A stretch of 47,185 nt of DNA from Candidatus Stahliibacteriota bacterium (GTDB lineage Bacteria > Hydrothermota > UBA3073 > JACQXS01): assembly GCA_016208615.1 (NCBI GenBank), contig JACQXS010000045.1, positions 5,719-52,903 on the forward strand, written 5' to 3'. The first letter of the stretch is position 1, and every line of letters starts with the position of its first letter. Both the position numbers and the translations under genes were made by a program. The notes beneath the pieces were generated by a model, which did no database searches, was not told the origin of the DNA, and worked only from the letters and a program-made list of their open reading frames with translations. Shown here in pieces: positions 37,577 through 47,185 of the stretch.

Positions 37577-39374
37577 TAAAGAGATATTGACTTCAAGACT
37601 TATAGACCGCTCCATAAGGCCACTTTTTCCTGATGGCTGGCAATCCCCAGTACAAGTAATTGCAAGTATATTATCGTCTGACATTGAAAATGATGGCGAT
37701 ATTTTAGGATTATTAGGGGCCTCGGTTGCATTGAGAATGTCCAGTATTCCATTCCAATATCCAATAGGAGCAGTCAGAATTGGGTTCACAAATAATCAAT
37801 TTATCCTAAATCCTACAACTTCTGAACTTGAAGACTCCTCATTAAATTTAGTGGTAGTTGGAAGTAAAGCAGGTATCACAATGATAGAGGCAAATTGTAA
37901 AGAAGTGAAAGAAGAAACTATTATTGATGCGATTAAGTTTGCACTTCCAGATATTCATAAGTTGATAGAATTACAGGAAGATATAGAAGTTAAAACTCAA
38001 ACCTTAAACCTCAAACCTCAAAACTCAGAATTAAAATCTATGATAGTAAGTAAATTTGGACCCGATATAGAGTTAGCACTTAAAATTACTGACCGTCTTG
38101 CAAGGGGTAAAAAATTACAGGAAATACAAGGTTCTTTAATTGAGAATATTGGTGAACAATACGAGGTGCCAAATATAATAAGTGAATTTGAATCTCTTGA
38201 GCGTGATATAGTGAGGCGAATGGTTACGGAGCAAAAATTACGAGTAGATGGTCGCGGGATAGAGGAATTGAGACCCATAACTTGCGAAATCTCTGTATTG
38301 CCACGAGTGCATGGGGCGGCTATATTTACGAAAGGTGAAACTCAATCATTATGCACAGTAACATTAGGCACAGTAGCTGATGAGCAAAAAATAGACCCCT
38401 TTACAGGTGAGACATATTATAAGAGTTTTTTAGTCCATTATAACTTTCCACCATTCTCAGTAGGCGAAGTAAGAGGACTTCGTTCACCTGGCAGGCGTGA
38501 GGTTGGGCATGGAACATTGGCAGAGAAATCGCTTGAACCTATAATTCCGGTGGCTGAAAGCTTTCCATATACTATACGACTTGTCTCTGATATACTTAGT
38601 TCTAATGGTAGCTCATCAATGGCAACAGTTTGTAGTGGCTCACTTGCTCTTATGGATGCGGGCATACCCATAAAATCTCATATTGCCGGAGTAGGGCTTG
38701 GACTTATAGATGATGTTGTACTTGTAGATGCAGTAGGAGAAGAAGACCATTTCGGGGATATGGATTTCAAGATAGCAGGCACAAAAGATGGGCTCACGGC
38801 TATTCAGTTGGATATTAAAACTAAAGGACTATCATTAGAATTAGTTGAAAAATCACTCCTATTAGGTAGGGAGGCAAGATTTAAAGTATTAGAGCATCTA
38901 AATGCAGCAATACCTGTTCCCAAGAAAGAGATAAGCGACTATGCTCCTAAACTTACTGTACTATTGATACCCAAAGAAAAGATAGGTCAAGTAATAGGGC
39001 CCGGTGGTAAGGTAATCAGGGAAATAATAGAAAAGACAGGTGCTAAAGTTGAAATATCTGATGATGGTAAAGTAACTATAAGTTCAGATTCGTGGTCAAC
39101 AACCGAAACAGCTAAAAAGATAGTTGAGGGAATAGTAGAAGAAGTACAGGTTGGCAAAACATACCTTGGTAAAGTAACGCGTATATTACCTTTTGGTGCA
39201 ATAGTAGAAATACTACCGGGTAAGGAGGGGTTACTACACATTTCACAACTCGCCAATTATAGGGTCCAAAATACAGAGGACGAAGTAAAATTAGGCGAAG
39301 AAGTGCCGGTTAAAGTATTGGCAGTAGAAGAAAATGGCAAGATACAACTTTCCCGCAAAGCAGTACTGCATTAA
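37518..39374 (+). pseudogene. pnp: Polynucleotide phosphorylase lacking its N-terminal portion
   Basis: Frame opens after a TAG at 37515 with [41 protein letters not shown] and runs to KH and S1 domains (IGPGGKVIREIIEKTGAKVEISDDG; GKVTRILPFGAIVEILPGKEGLLHISQLA). The track start at 37587 is an internal TTG codon. Confidence 0.9.
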
Positions 39375-39391
39375 ACTTTTAACTTTCTCTA

Positions 39392-40630
39392 ATGTATCAG
39401 AAAACTGTCCTCTCTAATAGCACAAGAGTAGTAACTGAAAAAATAGCTAATGTCCATTCCATCTCTCTCGGTATATGTATTACAACTGGGTCAAGAAATG
39501 AGACTTCTGCTGAGAATGGGGTATCGCATTTTATTGAACATTTATTTTTTAAAGGCACGACTACAAGGACAGCAAAAGATATAGCAGTAGAAATAGACTC
39601 AATAGGCGGTGAATGTAATGCGTTCACAGGGCAAGAATTCACTTACTTTTATGTAAGGTTTATAGATGAGCATTTAGAGAAAGTGTGGGCTTTGCTATTA
39701 GATGTTTTAAAAAATTCGCAATTCGGAGTACAGGAAATAGAGATGGAGCGTCAAGTTATACTTGAAGAGATAAAAAGCTTTGAAGACTCTCCCACTGACC
39801 AAGTATTCCATCGGTTGGCGGGCTGCTTATTTGAATCTCATCCACTTGGCTTTCCCATTATGGGACCCCGAGAGAATATTAAAAAATTTACCCGCACCGA
39901 TTTGATTGATTTTCGTGATAAGCATTATACCGGTAGTAATTTAATTATAGGAGCAGCAGGTAATATAGAACACGAGAGACTTGTTAATCTTGCTTCGCTA
40001 CTTGAATTTCCTAACGATATTAACGAACCTAACAAACCTAACGATTTTACACCTATTAGTGCTAAATCTGTGGAGTTGGCTAAAAATGAACTCTCACAAA
40101 TACATATAGCCATAGGAATAAGAACAATAGGGTACGGAGATAAGATACGCTACCCTTGGATTATACTCAATACACTATTAGGAAGTGGAATGAGTTCAAG
40201 ATTATTCCAAAGACTGAGAGAAAAAGAGGGTCTGGTATATGAGGTTAATTCGTTCCTTGAGTTACTATCGGATATTGGCATATTTGCTATTTATCTTGTA
40301 ACTGACCCACAAAATGTTGCACCTGCTCTCAATTGTGTTTGGGAGGAATTTAAAAAGCTAAATAAGGATGGATTAGAACAGGATGAATTAGAACGAACTA
40401 AAGCTCATTTAAAGGGCAATCTATTATTAAGTCTTGAATCTACATCCGCCAGAATGCTACGAATATTAAGTAATGAGATGCACCTCAAAAAATATGTCTC
40501 TATGGAGGAAACGATAGAAAATATTGAAAAAGTAGATGCACCTACATTACTTTCTATCGCCCAAACCTACCTAACCCCCAATATCTATTCCATTTCAAAA
40601 GTAGGGCCCTCCACTACCTTACATAAATAG
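39392..40630 (+). CDS. M16 family zinc peptidase
   Basis: 412 aa; NGVSHFIEHLFFKGTTTR (HxxEH) ... EIEMERQVILEEIKSFEDSPTDQVFHRL. Confidence 0.93.
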   Translation: MYQKTVLSNSTRVVTEKIANVHSISLGICITTGSRNETSAENGVSHFIEHLFFKGTTTRTAKDIAVEIDSIGGECNAFTGQEFTYFYVRFIDEHLEKVWALLLDVLKNSQFGVQEIEMERQVILEEIKSFEDSPTDQVFHRLAGCLFESHPLGFPIMGPRENIKKFTRTDLIDFRDKHYTGSNLIIGAAGNIEHERLVNLASLLEFPNDINEPNKPNDFTPISAKSVELAKNELSQIHIAIGIRTIGYGDKIRYPWIILNTLLGSGMSSRLFQRLREKEGLVYEVNSFLELLSDIGIFAIYLVTDPQNVAPALNCVWEEFKKLNKDGLEQDELERTKAHLKGNLLLSLESTSARMLRILSNEMHLKKYVSMEETIENIEKVDAPTLLSIAQTYLTPNIYSISKVGPSTTLHK

Positions 40631-40644
40631 TCGGGAACTGCCCT

Positions 40645-42384
40645 TCATTGGCTTGTCAAGAACTGCTTATCGTATAATTCTTTATAAACTGGACAGTTCT
40701 CATAAAGTTCTTGGTGCTTGCCTTCGCCAACAATTTTATGATTATCCAAAACAATTATCTTATCTGCATTACGAATTGTAGATAGTCTATGGGCAATTAT
40801 AAATGTAGTCCGCTCCTTTATTAGTGGTGCAAGTGCATTTTGGATAAGTCTCTCTGACTCTGAATCAAGATTAGAAGTCGCTTCATCAAAGATTAGGAGT
40901 TTGGGGTTTTTGACAATCACTCTTGCTATAGCAATTCGCTGACGCTCACCACCAGATAGATTTACTCCGCGTTCACCTACTTTTGTGTCATAGCCGTATG
41001 GTAGTTTTTGAATAAATTCAGCAGCAAATGCAAGGTTAGCCGCTTCCTCTATCTTTTCAGCTTCTGCATTAGGGTTGCCAAATTTGATATTTTCTTTAAT
41101 CGTATCAGAGAACAGGAAAGTCTCCTGAGCTACTATACCTATATTCTTGCGTAATGAACTAATCGTTGCATTAGAGATGTCTTCTCCATCAATCAATATC
41201 TTTCCATTTTGGGGGTCATAAAATCTTGGAATAAGCGAGACAAGTGTAGTCTTACCAACGCCACTCCTTCCCACAATAGCAATCGTTTCGTTTGGAGTTG
41301 CTTCAAATGATATATTATCAAGAACTTTTTCCTCTCCATTGTAAGAGAAAGATACATTCTGAAAAATTACCTTCCCTTCTTTTATCTTAATATCTTTTTC
41401 GCCTCCCCTTTCTGGTGCAACATCCAGCATCTCAAATATACGCTCACAAGCAGCGAGTGACTGCTGAATACTAATATTAAGATTAAAAAGACTTCTTGCG
41501 GGGTCAAATAAGTATCTTATAAATGAGTTAAAGGCAATAAGCCCACCAACAGTAAGACTGCCTATCATAATTTCTCTGCAACCATACCAGATTAAAACTA
41601 CGGGACCAGCTGATGATATGATAACCGAAGATATTGATGCAAGTGTAGCCGTAATATCAAGTCTCACATTTTGGCGAACGGCTTCCTTTACACTACGGAG
41701 CTGGCGTAAGGTTGCACGCTTTTCACCTGTAAAAGCTTTTATTAGGGAGACTGCGGAAAGTAGTTCTTGAAGGTCTTTTTGCACCAGGGCATACTTTTCA
41801 CGCACATTATGACTCATATTCCTAATCCGCTTGTTAAATATTTGTAAGGATAGTAGATAAAATGGTAATATCCCAAAACAAATACAAGCAAGCTTTGGAT
41901 GGATATATATAGTACAAGCAACCCCTGCAATAAAAGTTAGAGTACTTTGAACAAATGAGACAAGCGTATCCGCTAAAAGCCCATGAACTGCATCTACATC
42001 ACCAGAAAGCCGTGACATAAGGTAGCCAGTCTCCTTTTTATGGAAAAAGGAGAGCGATAACTTTTGAATATGGGCAAAAAGTTTGATTCTTATATCAAAT
42101 AATACCCTTCCCCCGAAAGTAGTGAGCAGGAATGATTGTATAAAGACTGAACTTGCTCGCACAAACAGTACCCCAATAAGTACAAACCCAATGATATTAA
42201 GAATCTTAAATGACTTTAATACTATAACCTTATCAATCAGATATTTAGTGAGAAAGGGCATTGGGAGCTGCAATCCAACACCAAGTAGCATAAAGAAAAA
42301 GGCAATTACTCCTTTCTTCCAATAGGGCTTGAGAAAACCCAAAAATCTCCTGATAGTATGGAGAGTAGATAGCTTATTATTCAT
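40645..42384 (-). CDS. ABC exporter, fused TMD-NBD (MsbA-like)
   Basis: 579 aa; Walker A IVGRSGVGKTTLV, signature NLSGGERQRIAIARVIVKNPKLLIFDEATSNLD. Confidence 0.95.
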   Translation of the reverse strand: MNNKLSTLHTIRRFLGFLKPYWKKGVIAFFFMLLGVGLQLPMPFLTKYLIDKVIVLKSFKILNIIGFVLIGVLFVRASSVFIQSFLLTTFGGRVLFDIRIKLFAHIQKLSLSFFHKKETGYLMSRLSGDVDAVHGLLADTLVSFVQSTLTFIAGVACTIYIHPKLACICFGILPFYLLSLQIFNKRIRNMSHNVREKYALVQKDLQELLSAVSLIKAFTGEKRATLRQLRSVKEAVRQNVRLDITATLASISSVIISSAGPVVLIWYGCREIMIGSLTVGGLIAFNSFIRYLFDPARSLFNLNISIQQSLAACERIFEMLDVAPERGGEKDIKIKEGKVIFQNVSFSYNGEEKVLDNISFEATPNETIAIVGRSGVGKTTLVSLIPRFYDPQNGKILIDGEDISNATISSLRKNIGIVAQETFLFSDTIKENIKFGNPNAEAEKIEEAANLAFAAEFIQKLPYGYDTKVGERGVNLSGGERQRIAIARVIVKNPKLLIFDEATSNLDSESERLIQNALAPLIKERTTFIIAHRLSTIRNADKIIVLDNHKIVGEGKHQELYENCPVYKELYDKQFLTSQ

Positions 42385-42390
42385 AGCTTT

Positions 42391-42418
42391 TTATTACAGT
42401 AAAAATTCTTTATGTCAA
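42391..42418 (-). promoter_or_regulatory. sigma70-like promoter of the ABC exporter, leaderless geometry
   Basis: Minus strand TTGACA (42413-42418) N16 TAATAA (42391-42396), 6 nt to ATG. Confidence 0.55.
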
Positions 42419-42445
42419 GCTATTCTTGGGGATAAAGATTGAGTT

Positions 42446-43022
42446 TTATCTTTTGCTTATAGAAATACCGCCATTCATAGTTGTAAGTTTCACTATTTTT
42501 TCACCCACTAATCCACTTGCCTTGGTATAGATAGGGAAATCCGAGTCTATTTTCCCATTTGTTGCTTTGGCATAAATAGAAAGCGAAGGAATATCAGGTA
42601 AATAGACGGAAATGCCGCCATTCATTGTTTTGAGTGATATATCCGAGGAATCAAAAATAGAATCTACTTCATATGGCTTCACGAGGAATGTAAATCTTAT
42701 AATCTACACCAAAATCTCCTCTTTTATTAGGAAGTTCAGCTTTTATTGAGACACCTTTTTCGTCTTCTGAAATATTAATTTTAATTTTATTGAGCAAATT
42801 TTTTGACTTTTCTACTGAATGCCCTTTTACCTTTTTAGTAGCTTCCATCTTTAATTCTGTCTTATCCCATGAATATATATCAATACCCCCATTTGGGGTA
42901 CTTACATTCAACTTATTTTTAGAACTAAAAGGTAGACTTTTTTCTACAACTTCTTTCTCTATATTACCCATACCCCCTCCTATCCAACTAACGATAAAAC
43001 TTAGTATAATAAAATTAGCCAT
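42446..43022 (-). pseudogene. DUF4097-like beta-repeat protein split by frameshift/deletion near 42675
   Basis: ORF 43022-42669 (NVSTPNGGIDIYSWDKTELKMEATKKVKG...VDYKIYIPREA) and ORF 42682-42446 (DISLKTMNGGISVYLPDIPSLSIYAKATNGKIDSDFP) are parts of a DUF4097 fold in different frames. Confidence 0.65.
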
Positions 43023-43073
43023 CTTACCCCCTCATTTCTAAAAATTAAACTGATGACAAACAGATTGTGGAAT

Positions 43074-44444
43074 TTACTTAGGATTTTTACTTTTATGATA
43101 AAATTGTTCAAAAAGTATAAGTTTTTTAGATAAACTATATTTAAAAGTAATACATTCCCTTTCACCTGCAATCATTTTCCTTGCAAGACAACCCCCCATA
43201 CATAAAGGAAGAATTTTGCAATTGCGACATTTCTTTTCATTAAACACATCATCAGAAAGCCAGTGAAATAGATTTTCATTAAATTTAATCTTACCTTCAT
43301 CAATTACTCCTATTTTGAATTCTTCTTTACCTATAACTTCCCAACATTTATATACATTTAATTTAGGGTCAATACCATATCCACTTAATGTATTAGCCAT
43401 ACAATATGTATTTTTAGTAAGCGAGGGTAATTTAATATTCCAATCAGTAGCAAGCAAAGATTTTAAAAAATCTATCTCTAACACTGAATAATCAAAATTA
43501 TCAAAACAATATGATGCCAATGAAGAACTTTCAGAAATTATTTTGCCTAAATATATTTGTACTTTTTCTTTAAGTCCCTCTTCTTTTAATATTTGAAGAA
43601 GCACTTTATAAGAATGTATATTTTGTTTGGAGATATTAACTCTAATTACCAAATTAAATTTTTGAGTGTTTACAACACTTTTAATATTTTGAAGAATAAT
43701 AGAAAAAGTAGGCTTACCTCCCTTAAGTGGTCTGAAAGAATTATGAATTTCTGGTGAGCCATCCAGAGTTACTTGAATTTCTTTTATCCCTATATTTTCT
43801 AAGTTTTTTAATATATTTTCGTGTAATAGATAACCATTTGTTATAAGTGCAGCATTAAATTTACACTTATTTTTTTTGCATATTTGTTTCATTTTATTAG
43901 ATAAGCTAATAATTCTGTTTAATTCTAATAAAGGTTCGCCACCATACCAAGTAATAAATAGTGTCTCTATTTTTGAAACTTTATTAGTCAAAAACTCCAA
44001 TAATTTTTCTTCTTCTGCATCTCCCATTGTTATATTTTTAATTATTTTCTTTTCTCTCTCATAACAATATTTACACTCAAAATTGCACTCTAATGTAGGA
44101 GCAATAGTCAAAGAAAGAACATAATGGCTCATACGAGTAGCCCAGTGTCTTACTTTAAGTATTTGATGGGTCTCGTTCAAGTTTTCATCATATAAAAATC
44201 CTCCTTTTAGAAGTGTTTCAAATAGCTTCTTTTTTTCTTACGTATCTAAAGAGTAATCATTCGGAGATAGAAGAATCTTTTGTATTATTTCGTAGTTTCC
44301 TCTTTTAACATAAGCAAACCCACCACTTATTGCATTAAAAGCAAGAAAAGTATTATCTTCTTTAGACTCTAAAAACAAATTATATCGAGAAACCTTATAC
44401 TTTTTCTTGTTATCCAAATATGTTGATATTTTCATGGGATTCAA
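43074..44444 (-). pseudogene. Radical SAM/SPASM peptide maturase-like protein with an in-frame TAA at 44238-44240
   Basis: Downstream ORF has TLECNFECKYCYE (Cx3Cx2C) and SPASM Cys clusters CRNCKILPLCMGGC. The 68-aa upstream ORF (YNLFLESKEDNTFLAFNAISGGFAYVKRGNYEIIQKIL) is in the same frame, joined by EKKKLFETLLKGGFLYDENL. Confidence 0.8.
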
Positions 44445-44447
44445 ATA

Positions 44448-46460
44448 TTAAAAAATAAAAAGATAGTTTGCTTTTAATAGCAATATTCTTTCATTTAAAC
44501 TAAATTTACCCTCTAAATTATCCCTTGCTTCGTTAACTCCTACATATAAAAAAGATTTAGGCTTAAAATTCCAAGAAAGTAAAATATTAAACTGATGAAT
44601 ATGTGTATCAGTATTAGGTTGAGCATATATTCTAAGATATAAATCTTTATAAATCGCATAATGGAGTGTGGGATAGGCTGTCCAACTCGAATAATCTTGC
44701 CTACCCATTGGATTCCATTCTATAACATTAGTAATATCTACTCCTATATTTAAGTAATTTCTAATTTTCTGGCTTATATAAACGCTTAACATACTATTTG
44801 CACCAAAATAGTCTCTTCTATAATTATACTCTTGAGAATTATAAGAAATATTTAGATTTGCAGAAAATGATTGATAAGGACTATTCCATATACCTATCCA
44901 ATAATAAGTATTATTATAACTCCTGTCTATCTCATAATCATTATTTACTCCTATATTGATACACATACCCCATAGATTGTTAAAAATAGGATTGAGCATT
45001 AAGGTTATGTCCCTACTGTCCTTTGGTTCTTGAAATTCTTTTTTTCTGCTTAAATTTACTCCATAGTAAAACTCTCTAAAAATAAATAAATTATAACTTT
45101 GTGTATTTACACCGATTTTGAAACTTTCTATACCTTTATATGGTGCATATCCTATATGAGATATTTCAAAATCCTTTGATTGATTTAAATACTGTCCATC
45201 CAAAGAAATTTTCTTGCCTATCCAAGAAAAAGTCATAACCCCACCATACCCCGTTTCTTGATTTAATTCGCTTCTCGCTACTAATCCTGTAATTTGGGTT
45301 TGATTCATTCTTAAAGTATAATCTATCCCAACAACATAGTTAGTTATAGAATCATTCTGTTTGCCGACCAAAAAGTTGCCGAGCCAACAATTTTTAAAAA
45401 TGTTCGCCTTTATTCTACTAACTCCATAATTACTTTGTGGCTCGTAAAGGAGACTATTATCCCATTTTGTATATTCCTTACATTCGGTTATAGCTCCAAG
45501 TAATCCGATTTTCAATTTCTTGTAATCTTTCGTTAATGAGCCCCCTGCTATAATTGGAATTTCAGTCCCATCTTGCATCCTTTTACCTATTCTTCGTGAG
45601 TAAAATGGAGTTATAGTTTGCTCATTTGTTCTAAAATATTCTGTATTGGAAGTGAAGAAATCTCGCTTTTCTTGTAAGTAGACTTCATACTTAGATAAAT
45701 TTACAGTATAAGGGTCTGCTTCTATTTGTGCAAAATCGGGGTAAAATGTAGTGTTAAAGTTGCATGTAGAAGATACTCTCCAACTTAAATCTATGCCCTT
45801 TAAAAAGTCAAATTTATCTTCTTCCAATTTAACCGAAGCTACTGGGAAAACTTCTATACCAAAAGACCCTTTAATAGGTTTAATTCCTACTAATTTTCCT
45901 GATTTTGATACTCTTATTCTTTCTTCTTTTAAAAAGGGAGCCCAACTAATTGCTTCTTCTTTAGATGAAATTTCTCTTAAAAAGTTTATATTCCAAATAC
46001 TATCTTTAATAGAAAATCTTAAAGTCCTAAAAGGAATAGATATTTCTGCATTATACCCTTCATCAGTTATTTTTATGCTTCTAACCCATACTCCATCCCA
46101 TCGTTTATCGTATTTTCTTCCATCTAATAAAAGTACTCCATCTTCTTGTACCCCCTCGGCGTTAACCTTAAATAAATATGCATTTTCGTTGGATACTAAT
46201 GGGTCAATTATTACTCCTACATTATCCCCTGCCGCATCATCTCTAAATCCAATCTCTCTATTTACTGGGGAAGAGGAATAGCATTTTAAAAAGACATAAA
46301 TATTTTTCTCATCATAAACCAGATATGCAATAGTTCTTTCGCTACTTTTTACTCCAACAGAGTCTAACTCTCCATCTAATATGGGACTAGATATAGTATA
46401 ATGAGGATAAACATAAACAAAAGAAGAACTTTGTAACACAAACCAAAGCAATAAACTCAT
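44448..46460 (-). CDS. CBM9-like/DUF5916 protein (probable outer-membrane beta-barrel C-terminus)
   Basis: 670 aa; STCNFNTTFYPDFAQIEADPYTVNLSKYEVYLQEKRDFFTSNTEYFR motif; alternating C-terminal beta strands ending in F. Confidence 0.8.
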   Translation of the reverse strand: MSLLLWFVLQSSSFVYVYPHYTISSPILDGELDSVGVKSSERTIAYLVYDEKNIYVFLKCYSSSPVNREIGFRDDAAGDNVGVIIDPLVSNENAYLFKVNAEGVQEDGVLLLDGRKYDKRWDGVWVRSIKITDEGYNAEISIPFRTLRFSIKDSIWNINFLREISSKEEAISWAPFLKEERIRVSKSGKLVGIKPIKGSFGIEVFPVASVKLEEDKFDFLKGIDLSWRVSSTCNFNTTFYPDFAQIEADPYTVNLSKYEVYLQEKRDFFTSNTEYFRTNEQTITPFYSRRIGKRMQDGTEIPIIAGGSLTKDYKKLKIGLLGAITECKEYTKWDNSLLYEPQSNYGVSRIKANIFKNCWLGNFLVGKQNDSITNYVVGIDYTLRMNQTQITGLVARSELNQETGYGGVMTFSWIGKKISLDGQYLNQSKDFEISHIGYAPYKGIESFKIGVNTQSYNLFIFREFYYGVNLSRKKEFQEPKDSRDITLMLNPIFNNLWGMCINIGVNNDYEIDRSYNNTYYWIGIWNSPYQSFSANLNISYNSQEYNYRRDYFGANSMLSVYISQKIRNYLNIGVDITNVIEWNPMGRQDYSSWTAYPTLHYAIYKDLYLRIYAQPNTDTHIHQFNILLSWNFKPKSFLYVGVNEARDNLEGKFSLNERILLLKANYLFIF

Positions 46461-47185
46461 TTTACTTTATTTACAATTTTACCATCAAATCCCTCACAAG
46501 TTATTTCTCCACCATCACATTTTAATATCGCTTCACCACTCCCGTCCTTTAAGTAAATATTACCTATACTATTAGAAATGCTTATTTTACCTCTACAATC
46601 AATGATTTTTATCTCTTTAAAAAAGGCATCTGCTTTTATATCCCCATTTACCTTCTCAAATAATAGTGTATCTCCTTGTGTATGTTCACCAAGTTCTATA
46701 TTCCCGTCAATATTACTAAATGTACTATTACCAATCCCTTTTTCACTTATTATAGTTACTTTACTATTTTTAATACATAGTTCTCCTATCTTTTGTTTAA
46801 TATGAGCTACCCCATTTACATTTAATATCTCAATATTCCCAATAGCCAATGAAATATTTAAGTTCACAGAATCACATAGAGGAAGCCAAATTGTTAAAGT
46901 CTCATCTGGACACTTGGAGTGATAATTTTTAAATACCCCGCTTTTTACAGGTGGACTATGGATAATTCCTACATTCTTATCTGTTTTTTCAACATTAATA
47001 TGAGGGATACCAGTAGTGTCTATTTTCATAGTTCTACCTTCATATTCGGCTTGCTTTTTCGTACTCTCTATATAGGACAGTACCCACTTAGTTTGCAGCC
47101 CAGTAAGTATGGTAATTTCTGCTGCTGTGAACCCCCATTGGGCTGCATTGGCTACGATATAGGCAATAAGATTTTTCTGCCAAGC
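46457..47185 (-). CDS. DUF4097-like protein; frame open past the annotated ATG (47029) to the window edge with a helical N-terminal segment
   Basis: Reverse frame at the edge reads AWQKNLIAYIVANAAQWGFTAAEITILTGLQTKWVLSYIESTKKQAEYEGRT-MKIDTTGIPHINVEKTDKNVG..., continuous with the 190-aa ORF. Confidence 0.6.
   Translation of the reverse strand, partial: AWQKNLIAYIVANAAQWGFTAAEITILTGLQTKWVLSYIESTKKQAEYEGRTMKIDTTGIPHINVEKTDKNVGIIHSPPVKSGVFKNYHSKCPDETLTIWLPLCDSVNLNISLAIGNIEILNVNGVAHIKQKIGELCIKNSKVTIISEKGIGNSTFSNIDGNIELGEHTQGDTLLFEKVNGDIKADAFFKEIKIIDCRGKISISNSIGNIYLKDGSGEAILKCDGGEITCEGFDGKIVNKVK

Noticed and set aside
37587-37589. TTG as genuine pnp start
   Set aside because: It is the Leu codon in the conserved KEILTSRLIDR motif; translation upstream clearly matches PNPase.
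37466-37789. 107-aa minus-strand ORF across the rpsO/pnp junction
   Set aside because: Antisense to conserved rpsO/pnp coding sequence.
40471-40490. gagatgcacctc in the M16 gene as another palindromic element
   Set aside because: Only 12 nt, missing the central base, and consistent with conserved NEMHLKK coding sequence.

Overview
AT-rich bacterial window of dense, mostly operonic genes. The lineage looks like an uncultured FCB/WOR-3-type bacterium, inferred from several secreted proteins with FlgD-like/T9SS-type C-terminal sorting domains. Main content: (i) a secretome of BNR-repeat, degenerate C25-like, C1A papain, giant DUF11-repeat and PQQ-propeller proteins; (ii) housekeeping genes: GGPP synthase-type prenyltransferase, gapA, pgk, rpsO, a truncated pnp, M16 peptidase, ABC exporter, release-factor-like protein; (iii) tRNA-Arg(CCG) and tRNA-His(GTG); (iv) a minus-strand HdrA/MvhD/Flox-like electron-transfer cluster at 25.9-34.0 kb with a four-helix-bundle gene and a HicBA toxin-antitoxin module inside it; (v) a radical SAM/SPASM - DUF5916 - DUF4097 cluster at the right end. 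The most unusual layer is a set of short dispersed repeats lying inside conserved coding sequences: the palindrome GAGGTCGCACCTC, a CGGTT(T/A)(G/T)CGGT family encoding ENRxPITDNR-like peptides, AACTCAAA(T)-type repeats and a GCGAAGCGGAAATCCCGACTTGGCGGG family. HicBA is bracketed by a perfect 38-bp direct repeat copied from the 3' end of the neighbouring ferredoxin gene. There are also three separate 21-bp-period tandem arrays, several genes with apparent internal deletions or in-frame stops (rpsO/pnp, DegT, RnfC-like, DUF4097, ferredoxin TAG, radical SAM TAA), and a recurring leaderless promoter layout. All homology calls are from motif recognition; no searches were run.
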